Source: Acidobacteriota bacterium (GTDB taxonomy: Bacteria > Acidobacteriota > Terriglobia > Bryobacterales > Bryobacteraceae). Taken from it: a stretch of 49,451 bases of DNA. The translations under genes were made by a program, and so were the position numbers. The stretch spans positions 1-49,451 of the forward strand of contig CANIVU010000061.1 in the NCBI GenBank assembly GCA_947470805.1. The letters run 5' to 3'. Positions 43,614 to 49,451 of this stretch are shown piece by piece (within the stretch, counting starts at the first letter, position 1; each line of letters begins with the position of its first letter). The notes beneath the pieces are model-generated. The model ran no database searches and was not told where the DNA came from. It saw only the letters and a list, made by a program, of their open reading frames with translations.

Positions 43614-44311
43614 GTGCGCCTGCCGTCGCCGCGGCGGGCGTTTGGAAATATTTTGGCGACTATCCGGCATTGCGGGATGTGCGGTTTGAATTGCAGCCGG
43701 GCGAGTGTCTGGCGCTGTTGGGCCGGAACGGGGCGGGGAAGACGACGCTGCTACGGATTCTGGGCGGGTTGAGCGGGGCGTCCAAGGGTGCCGTGGAGAT
43801 CAATGGCGGGGATGTGCGCGCGTCGGAGACGCGGGCGAAAATCGGGTGGCTGGGCCATTCAATCGGGCTCTACGACGAGTTGTCGGCGCGGGAGAATTTG
43901 CGGACGTTCGGCGCGTTGTATGGCGTGACGACGGCGATGATTACCGAATGGCTGGCGAAGGTGAATTTATCGCACGTGGCCGATTCGCCGGTGCGGGAGT
44001 ATTCGCGGGGCATGCGGCAACGGTTGGCGGTGGCGCGGTCGTTTTTGCACGAGCCGAAGCTGTTGTTGCTGGATGAGCCGTTCACATCGCTGGACGATAA
44101 GGCGATCGCGCTGTTGCAGGGTTTGTTGGCGGAGGCGCGGGCTGGTGGCGCGACGATTATTCTGTCGACGCATCAAATTCGCGAGGCGATGGAATTGGCG
44201 AGTAAGGTGGCGCTGTTGGACCGCGGGAAACTGGTTCATTTTGGCGAGCGGACGCGGGAGATGGTGGAAGATCCCGGGTATCTGTACCGGACTTATGGGG
44301 GAGCGGCGTGA
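43610..44311 (+). CDS. ccmA: Heme exporter ATP-binding protein CcmA
   Basis: 233-residue ABC ATPase of the CcmABCD complex, which frees heme-loaded CcmE. Walker A GRNGAGKTT (Lys44), signature YSRGMRQRLAVAR, Walker B LLLLDEP. ATG 43610 overlaps the preceding stop, and the ccmB GTG overlaps its own stop. Without neighbours it could be taken for a generic ABC protein, but ccmB and ccmC follow. Confidence 0.94.
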   Translation: MSAPAVAAAGVWKYFGDYPALRDVRFELQPGECLALLGRNGAGKTTLLRILGGLSGASKGAVEINGGDVRASETRAKIGWLGHSIGLYDELSARENLRTFGALYGVTTAMITEWLAKVNLSHVADSPVREYSRGMRQRLAVARSFLHEPKLLLLDEPFTSLDDKAIALLQGLLAEARAGGATIILSTHQIREAMELASKVALLDRGKLVHFGERTREMVEDPGYLYRTYGGAA

Positions 44312-44988
44312 CAACTCTGCGGCATGCGGCGACGATCGCGGCGAAGGATTTGCGGAGCGAATTCCGTACGAAGGAGTCGATTAACTCGACGCTGTCGTTC
44401 AGTGTTGTGATTCTGTTGTTGTTCAGCTTTGCGTTTGATCCGTCGCCGGACATGATTGCCGAGTTTGGCGGGGGCTTGCTGTGGATGGTTTTTGCGTTTG
44501 CGGGCGCGCTGATTGTGAACCGGTCGTTTGCGCGCGAGTTGCCGAACGATTGTATCGATGTTCTTGTGTCGTCGCCGGCGTCGGGCGCGGCGTTGTTTTT
44601 GGGGAAGGCCGTGGCCGCGTTTGTGCTGCTGTTCGGGATTGAGTGTGTTTGCCTGCCGGTGTTTGGGGTTTTCTATAACATTACGTGGTGGCGGAGCATT
44701 GGCGGGCTGCTGGGCGTGCTGGCGCTGGGAACGTGGGCGCTGGCGTGCGCGGGAACCTTTTTCAGCGCGCTGACGGTGAACCTGCGATTGCGCGAGTTGA
44801 TGCTGCCGATGCTGTTGTACCCGATGTTGATTCCGGCGCTGCTATCGGTGATGATGTTGACCAACACTCTATTGACCGGGCAGGCGATACCGGACGATTT
44901 CACGGTTTGGCTGCGGTTGCTGATCGGGTTCAATGTGATGTTCACCACGCTGTCGGTTTACTTGGCTGAGACGGTTCTGGTGAGATAG
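44308..44988 (+). CDS. ccmB: Heme exporter membrane protein CcmB
   Basis: 226 residues with six predicted membrane helices. The KDLRSEFRTKESINS N-terminus and the DCIDVLVSSPASGAALFLGK segment are typical of CcmB. Partner of CcmA. GTG start overlapping the ccmA stop. ccmC follows after 12 bases with GGAG in the gap. Confidence 0.94.
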   Translation: MTTLRHAATIAAKDLRSEFRTKESINSTLSFSVVILLLFSFAFDPSPDMIAEFGGGLLWMVFAFAGALIVNRSFARELPNDCIDVLVSSPASGAALFLGKAVAAFVLLFGIECVCLPVFGVFYNITWWRSIGGLLGVLALGTWALACAGTFFSALTVNLRLRELMLPMLLYPMLIPALLSVMMLTNTLLTGQAIPDDFTVWLRLLIGFNVMFTTLSVYLAETVLVR

Positions 44989-45000
44989 GAGTTCTAGACG

Positions 45001-45693
45001 ATGCGAAGGAAAATCATTCTTGCGCTTGGCGTGGTGGCATTGCCGCTGCTGCTCCGTAATTTGTACGTCATCATGTTTCTGGTGCCGGACGAGATGGAGC
45101 AGGGGCCGATCTATCGGATTTTTTACTACCACTTGCCGGCGTTCTTTACGGCCGCCCTTTGTTATCTGACGGCGCTGGTGGCGAGCGTTCTCTATCTGGC
45201 GAAGAAAGATCAGAAGTACGATGCCATTGCGGTTTCGGCGACAGAGACGGGCCTGGCTTTTGCCGCGGTGAATCTGATCACGGGGATGATCTGGGGCCGG
45301 ATCAGCTGGGGTATCTGGTGGGCTTGGGACCCGCGGCTGACGTGGGCGTTGATCTGTTGGCTGGTGTACTTTGGCTATCTGATGTTACGGTCGGCGATTG
45401 ACGATCCGACGGAGCGGGCGAAGAACAGCGCGGTGTTGAGTATATTCGCGTCGGCGTCGGTGGCGGTTACTTGGAAAGCGATTGAGTGGTGGCGTACACA
45501 ACATCCCGGCCCGGTGCTTTCCATTCGCACGGGGGGAGTGCAGAAGATTGACCCGGCGATGGAACAGATGCTGTATGTGAACACGGTTGCGCTGTTGTTA
45601 TTGGGATTGATTTTTGTATTGGTCCGGCTGCGGCAGGAAGAAGTGCAGCGGGAAATCGATGCGTTGCGGCGCTATGCGCACGCGATGAATTAG
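45001..45693 (+). CDS. ccmC: Heme handling protein CcmC
   Basis: 230 residues, six membrane helices. WWD domain WGIWWAWDPRLTW (103-115) and two external histidines, His44 (YYHLPAF) and His168 (RTQHPGP), which are expected to bind heme for transfer to CcmE. Length and motifs are standard. ATG 45001. Upstream partner of ccmD. Confidence 0.95.
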   Translation: MRRKIILALGVVALPLLLRNLYVIMFLVPDEMEQGPIYRIFYYHLPAFFTAALCYLTALVASVLYLAKKDQKYDAIAVSATETGLAFAAVNLITGMIWGRISWGIWWAWDPRLTWALICWLVYFGYLMLRSAIDDPTERAKNSAVLSIFASASVAVTWKAIEWWRTQHPGPVLSIRTGGVQKIDPAMEQMLYVNTVALLLLGLIFVLVRLRQEEVQREIDALRRYAHAMN

Positions 45694-45705
45694 AACGGAA
45701 ATCCG

Positions 45706-45855
45706 ATGGACGAACGCAATATAACTTTCATGTTTTATGGCCTCGCGGTGGCGTGGGGCTTGCTGGCGGTATATGCTGTGCTGCTAGGGCTGCGAGATCG
45801 TGACTTGACGAAGCAGCTCGATACATTGAAGCGCATGGTGGAGGAGAAGAAATGA
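45706..45855 (+). CDS. ccmD: Small membrane protein CcmD-like
   Basis: 49 residues: N-terminal DERNITFMFYGLAVAWGLLA, one membrane helix (about 8-29), and a basic, charged tail (LRDRDLTKQL, then VEEKK). Size, topology and place right after ccmC fit CcmD, which helps release holo-CcmE. ATG 45706; its stop overlaps the next ATG (ATGA). Sequence conservation in CcmD is low, so the name rests largely on context. Confidence 0.82.
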   Translation: MDERNITFMFYGLAVAWGLLAVYAVLLGLRDRDLTKQLDTLKRMVEEKK

Positions 45856-47201
45856 ACCGCCGGAAACTGATGCAGATGGCGATGGGCGCGTTGCCCGCGA
45901 CGATGCTTACGCAGCGGCAAGTGGCCGCGCAGACGCAGGCCGACCGGGCTGCGCGGGGACTGAGTTCCCCGATCATTAAAGACGTGCAGGTGATCGCGAC
46001 GGCTCCGGCCGGTCTGCGTCTGGTGGTGGTGAAGGTCGTCACCGATCAGGATGGTTTGTACGGGTATGGCTGCGGCACCTTTACGCAGCGGGCCGACCTG
46101 GTGGTGGCGGCGGTGGAGCGGTATTTGAAGCCGTTCCTGATTGGCCAAAAGGCCGACCGCATTGACGATCTGTGGCAGGCGATGTACAACTCCAGCTACT
46201 GGCGTAACGGCCCGGTGCTGAACAACGGCATCAGCGGCGTGGATCAGGCGTTGTGGGACATCAAGGGCCGCATGGCCGGCATGCCCGTTTATCAGTTGCT
46301 GGGCGGGAAGGTGCGCGAGGCGGCCGACTGCTATGGCCACGCATCCGGCGCCGATGCGGCGGAGTGCATTGCCAGCGCGAAGAAGTATATTGCCGAGGGC
46401 TTCCGTCATATCCGCGTGCAGGTGGGCGTTCCCGGGATGGCCGGTTACGGTTCCGGGCGTGGCGAGGCGCGCGTGAAGTCGCTGCACAACAAGCCGATGT
46501 TTGAGCCGGCGGCCTATATTCGCCGGGCGCTGAACCTGTTTGAAGTGTGCCGGAAAGAGTTGCCGGAAGAGATTGAACTGCTGCACGACGTGCATGAACG
46601 CATCACGCCGACGCAGGCACTGCAGTTCGCCAAGGATTGCGAGAAGTTCAAACTGTTCTTCCTGGAAGATCCGTTGTCGCCGGAAGACATCGCCTGGTTC
46701 CGATTGATTCGGCAGGCTTGCACGACGCCGATCGCGATGGGCGAGTTGTTCAATTCGCCACATGAATGGAGCCCGTTGATTGCCGAGCGGCTGATCGACT
46801 ATATCCGCGTGCACGTTTCGCAGGCGGGCGGGCTGACGCCTTGCCGGAAGATGGCAATCATGGGCGAGCACTTCGGTGTTCGCACGGCGTGGCACGGACC
46901 GGGCGATGTGTCGCCGATCGGCCATGCGGCCAATCTGGCGCTGGATTTGGTGAGCTACAACTTCGGCGTGCAGGAATATTCGCCGTTCAACGAGCGGATT
47001 CGCGAAGTATTCAGCGGCGTTCCGGAGATCAAAGACGGCTATTTGTACGCAACCGAGAAGCCGGGCTGGGGCATTGAAATTGATGCCAAGGCGGCGGCGA
47101 AGTATCCGTTCGGCGGGAACGAACGGGGCGGGGAACGCGGCAAGCTGAACGGCGGTTGGGGCGAGATTCGCAAAGCCGACGGTCAGATCATCAAGCAGTA
47201 A
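45852..47201 (+). CDS. Mannonate dehydratase-like enolase superfamily protein with export signal
   Basis: 449 residues of the ManD/RspA group (mannonate dehydratase of the enolase superfamily). Metal ligands Asp246 (HDVHERITP), Glu272 (FLEDP) and Glu298 (MGELFN) and the catalytic His348 (AWHGPGD) are intact. The N-terminus carries NRRKLMQMAMGALPATML, which looks like a Tat signal, unusual for this enzyme. Other acid-sugar dehydratase activities are possible. ATG overlaps the ccmD stop, so it is coupled to the ccm operon with no obvious link. The 3' end overlaps the convergent aminotransferase gene by 11 bases. Confidence 0.85.
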   Translation: MNRRKLMQMAMGALPATMLTQRQVAAQTQADRAARGLSSPIIKDVQVIATAPAGLRLVVVKVVTDQDGLYGYGCGTFTQRADLVVAAVERYLKPFLIGQKADRIDDLWQAMYNSSYWRNGPVLNNGISGVDQALWDIKGRMAGMPVYQLLGGKVREAADCYGHASGADAAECIASAKKYIAEGFRHIRVQVGVPGMAGYGSGRGEARVKSLHNKPMFEPAAYIRRALNLFEVCRKELPEEIELLHDVHERITPTQALQFAKDCEKFKLFFLEDPLSPEDIAWFRLIRQACTTPIAMGELFNSPHEWSPLIAERLIDYIRVHVSQAGGLTPCRKMAIMGEHFGVRTAWHGPGDVSPIGHAANLALDLVSYNFGVQEYSPFNERIREVFSGVPEIKDGYLYATEKPGWGIEIDAKAAAKYPFGGNERGGERGKLNGGWGEIRKADGQIIKQ

Positions 47202-48303
47202 ATTGACGTTCGATGGCCTCGATGCCGGAAGCGAAATCCGCTTCCGGCGTCAGGAGGCTGACGACGAGCCAGCCGTCGGATTCGAAGTCGTAAAAGTAGC
47301 CGGGCTGGGTGAGAACGCCTTCGGTTTCCAGAAGATGAATGGCCCATTCCTCTTCGGTGCGCGTGCGGGGCGTGGGAATGACGGCGTACCAGCCGCCTTC
47401 CACTTGCAGGGGGCGCAGGGTGGTTTGTTGTAATGCACGCAGATTTGTTTGCGTGCGTGCCTGGATTTGGGCGCGGACCTTTTCCCCTTCGGTGAGCAGG
47501 GTGGGGAGGGCGAATTGGACCGGCGTGGACACCGATAAATACGTGTCGGCGATGAGTTCCAGGCGTGAGGCGGCTTCAGCGGCCTGAGGGCCGGAGATGG
47601 TGAGCCAGGCGGCTTTCATTTGGGGGAGGCCGGCGGTTTTGGAGAGTCCGCCGAGTACGAATGTTAGGCATTGGCCGTTGTCGCCGAGAGTGGCGGCGCG
47701 GGTGTCATCAGAGGCGAGAGGGTATTCGGCGAAGACTTCGTCGGAGATGAGGGCGATGTTTCGGGCGGCGCAGAGTTGGGCGAGTTGCGAGAGTTCGGCA
47801 GTTTTCAGGTAGCTGCCGGTGGGGTTGTTGGGGTGGACGAAGAGGATTGCTTTTGTGGTGTGTGTCAGCTGGCTTTCGAGCGATTCGAAATCGAGCCACC
47901 AGCCTTCGGCGTAGCGGAGGGAGTACTGAATGACCTCGACGGCTTCGAGTTTGGCTAGGAATTCAAAGAGCGGGTAGGATGGGCGGGGGACGAGGATGGA
48001 GTCGCCAGGGTTGCAGAGGAGTTTGAAGAGCCAGCCGTAGGCTTCGGAGGTGGAGGCGGAGAGGAGCGTATGGGGGCCGAGGTGGAGCGCGGCGCGGGCT
48101 TCGTCGATGCCGCGGGGATCGGGGGTGTATTTGAGCCCCTGTGGGTCTCGGAAGGCGGCCAGGATGGCTTCGGGGTAGTGGAGGCCCGCCTTCGTGGGGT
48201 TGGAGGCGGTGAGGTCGAGGCGTGGCTTTGTTGTGGCCAGGGCTTGGGAGATGGGATTGGTGGCGAGGGTCCAATCGAGGCGTTGGGAAAAGGGGATGGG
48301 CAC
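47191..48303 (-). CDS. Class I/II pyridoxal-phosphate aminotransferase
   Basis: 370 residues of fold-type I. Lys222 in GGLSKTAGLPQMK binds PLP; Asn160 in VHPNNPTGSY and Asp188 in LISDEVFAEYP contact the cofactor. RLDLTASNPT is a typical N-terminal block. The start is GTG 48303, without a clear ribosome binding site, 4 bases after the stop of a 53-residue gene. Substrate unclear: could be an aspartate, alanine or aromatic aminotransferase. Confidence 0.92.
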   Translation of the reverse strand: MPIPFSQRLDWTLATNPISQALATTKPRLDLTASNPTKAGLHYPEAILAAFRDPQGLKYTPDPRGIDEARAALHLGPHTLLSASTSEAYGWLFKLLCNPGDSILVPRPSYPLFEFLAKLEAVEVIQYSLRYAEGWWLDFESLESQLTHTTKAILFVHPNNPTGSYLKTAELSQLAQLCAARNIALISDEVFAEYPLASDDTRAATLGDNGQCLTFVLGGLSKTAGLPQMKAAWLTISGPQAAEAASRLELIADTYLSVSTPVQFALPTLLTEGEKVRAQIQARTQTNLRALQQTTLRPLQVEGGWYAVIPTPRTRTEEEWAIHLLETEGVLTQPGYFYDFESDGWLVVSLLTPEADFASGIEAIERQFTA

Positions 48304-48307
48304 CGGC

Positions 48308-48469
48308 TTAGAGAGCGGAAGAGCAGATGCCGATGCGCCTGCGGAGGAAATTGGTGCGGCGTTCGGGGGGGAGGGCGAGCCAGGTGTCGATGAGGGCGAG
48401 TCGCATGTGCTCGAACTGTTGCTTAAGGCTGGGAGGTTTTGTTTTTTTCGGTTGCTTTGGCTTTGGCAT
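48308..48469 (-). CDS. Small basic protein (53 residues) between nucleotidyltransferase and aminotransferase
   Basis: ATG 48469 to TAA 48308: Lys/Pro-rich N-terminus (PKPKQPKKTKPPSLKQQ) followed by FEHMRLALIDTWLALPPE and RRTNFLRRRIGICSSAL. It starts within the last 47 bases of the nucleotidyltransferase-like gene, in another frame, and ends 4 bases before the aminotransferase start. The amphipathic helix and clean placement suggest a real gene. I do not recognise it; a partner of the nucleotidyltransferase-like protein (toxin-antitoxin style) is only a guess. Confidence 0.5.
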   Translation of the reverse strand: MPKPKQPKKTKPPSLKQQFEHMRLALIDTWLALPPERRTNFLRRRIGICSSAL

Positions 48470-48911
48470 ACGTATCTTCCAGTGTTACCAGGATAGCTAG
48501 GTCCTGAGGGCGTCCGGCGGCTCGCTTGCTCTTGATGATGTCGGCCATGCTGGCGATCAGAAGCGGCTGATCCCCAAAGGTGACGGCGGTCGCTCGACTC
48601 CGAAGCGATTCGTAGGACCGGATTCCATCGATTCGGATGCAGAAATCGAGTTGCAGATGGTCGCTATCGCGGGAAAGCCGAAACATCTGTGCGGCAGGGT
48701 AAAAAGGGTTGTAGATAACAAGTCCCATGGCTTTGGCAAATCGCTTCAGCTTCAGGATGTTAGACGGGGTCTTACGAAAGAGAAAGTCGATATCGACAGT
48801 GGTGACGGGCGCGCCTTGGATAGACGCCGCCGCGTTGCCGATCATGACCGCATCCAGCTTGAGCTCGTTGAAGAGCTTGGCGATCTGCTGGAGGTAGGGC
48901 CCGGCGTCCAT
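48423..48911 (-). CDS. Nucleotidyltransferase-fold protein
   Basis: 162 residues from ATG 48911; a longer frame to 49004 lacks support and would overlap the divergent gene. The MIGNAAASIQG segment and TVDIDFLFR (Asp-x-Asp) resemble the nucleotidyltransferase fold seen in MNT/AbiEii-like proteins; HLQLDFCIR carries a third acidic residue. The SKRAAGRPQDLAIL segment is also typical of this group (K-x4-R-x2-D). Such proteins often belong to toxin-antitoxin pairs. Its 3' end overlaps the 53-residue gene. Confidence 0.75.
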   Translation of the reverse strand: MDAGPYLQQIAKLFNELKLDAVMIGNAAASIQGAPVTTVDIDFLFRKTPSNILKLKRFAKAMGLVIYNPFYPAAQMFRLSRDSDHLQLDFCIRIDGIRSYESLRSRATAVTFGDQPLLIASMADIIKSKRAAGRPQDLAILVTLEDTYAKAKATEKNKTSQP

Positions 48912-48947
48912 TGCTCTATGGTATCGCCTGCTACCATGGCGGGTATC

Positions 48948-49451
48948 ATGACAGGCGCACTCCTTTCGATGCTCGTTCTGCTGCAGACGAATGCGGCGTT
49001 TCATAGTCCGGCGTCGGGGCCGGTGAAGGGATACGCGATGCCGATTGGCGGCGGGTTAGTTGGGCCGGAGATTCTGGACCGGTTCGCGAAGCTGGCCGGG
49101 GGCCTGGACGCGCCGATCGTGGTGATCCCGACGGCAGGGGATCCGGATACGTTTGCCGATGCGGTGCTGGAGCGGCATCCGCTACGGAAACACGGTTTCA
49201 CGCGACTGACGCTGCTGCATACGCGGGATAAGAAAGTGGCCGATACGGAGGCGTTTGCGGCTGTTTTGAAGACGGCGAAGGGCGTTTGGTTCGATGGAGG
49301 CCGGCAGTGGCGGCTGGTGGATTCGTACCTGCAGACGCGGACGCACCGGGAGTTGGAGGCGCTGTTGGACCGGGGCGGCGTGATTGCGGGGACATCGGCG
49401 GGGGCGACGATTCAGGGTTCCTATCTCGTCCGTGGGGCGAAGGAGGGGAAC
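48948..49451 (+). CDS. Peptidase S51/cyanophycinase-like protein, cut by window end
   Basis: First 168 residues visible; no stop before the window edge. N-terminal signal-like segment (about 1-16), then YAMPIGGGLVGPEIL, LDAPIVVIPTAGDPDTF and VIAGTSAGATIQG. The last is the S51 nucleophile elbow (Ser). Cyanophycinase and related exopeptidases share this fold. ATG 48948 or ATG 48936 (four residues more) are possible. Divergent from the nucleotidyltransferase-like gene with a gap of about 36 bases. Confidence 0.88.
   Translation, partial: MTGALLSMLVLLQTNAAFHSPASGPVKGYAMPIGGGLVGPEILDRFAKLAGGLDAPIVVIPTAGDPDTFADAVLERHPLRKHGFTRLTLLHTRDKKVADTEAFAAVLKTAKGVWFDGGRQWRLVDSYLQTRTHRELEALLDRGGVIAGTSAGATIQGSYLVRGAKEGN

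Overview
The window looks like chromosomal DNA of a high-GC Gram-negative bacterium, most probably an acidobacterium of the Bryobacterales/Solibacteraceae type. This is inference: it rests on lipid A genes (waaA-lpxK), a hopanoid cluster, a variant cytochrome c maturation operon, Uma2 and DUF2911 proteins and the overall gene style. No rRNA, tRNA, IS element, phage gene or CRISPR array is visible. Genes are packed tightly, many overlap by ATGA or GTGA, and no gene-free stretch exceeds about 300 bases except the repeat block at 32631-33090.

Layout. 19-10872 (+): a fused KDO transferase/lipid A 4'-kinase, then ispH, then a hopanoid cluster (shc, hpnA, hpnG, two zinc dehydrogenases, hpnC, hpnD). 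IspH supplies isoprenoid precursors, HpnD and HpnC build the squalene skeleton, Shc cyclises it, and HpnA/HpnG belong to hopanoid tailoring. 10869-13636 (-): argF-argH-argR with a tandem ARG-box operator. 13756-19214: fasciclin protein, hybrid sensor kinase, PhyH dioxygenase, Gfo/Idh oxidoreductase and DUF2911 protein. 19225-21873 (-): hydrolase-purA-Uma2. 21872-26352 (+): unknown gene, ankyrin protein, pheS, pheT, the first three linked by ATGA overlaps. 26354-28398 (-): peptidoglycan-binding protein, alanine dehydrogenase, NTF2-like protein.

28455-34705 is an O-acyltransferase locus: an AlgI-like MBOAT protein, two AlgJ/AlgX-like SGNH proteins, and on the other strand a third AlgJ/AlgX-like protein behind a YbjN-like gene. 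The last 75 codons of the third protein are repeated twice more downstream, in tandem at an exact 230-bp period, with every copy still open and ending in a stop. 34792-39221 (-) holds an HtrA protease, and a methyltransferase - M20 peptidase - EamA transporter operon.

39282-45855 (+) is a cytochrome c maturation operon (ccmE, F, H, I-like, an unassigned membrane-anchored protein, A, B, C, D). CcmE carries CxxxY in place of the usual HxxxY, CcmH has extra cysteines, and the CcmI-like protein ends in a zinc ribbon. No ccmG is present in the window. A mannonate-dehydratase-like gene is coupled to the operon's end. The last part holds an aminotransferase, a small previously easy-to-miss gene, a nucleotidyltransferase-like gene, and a truncated peptidase S51 gene that leaves the window.

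Most notable for follow-up: the tandem C-terminal cassettes at 32631-33318, the two dehydrogenases inside the hopanoid operon (candidates for the step from ribosylhopane to bacteriohopanetetrol), and the variant Ccm system with its unassigned component.
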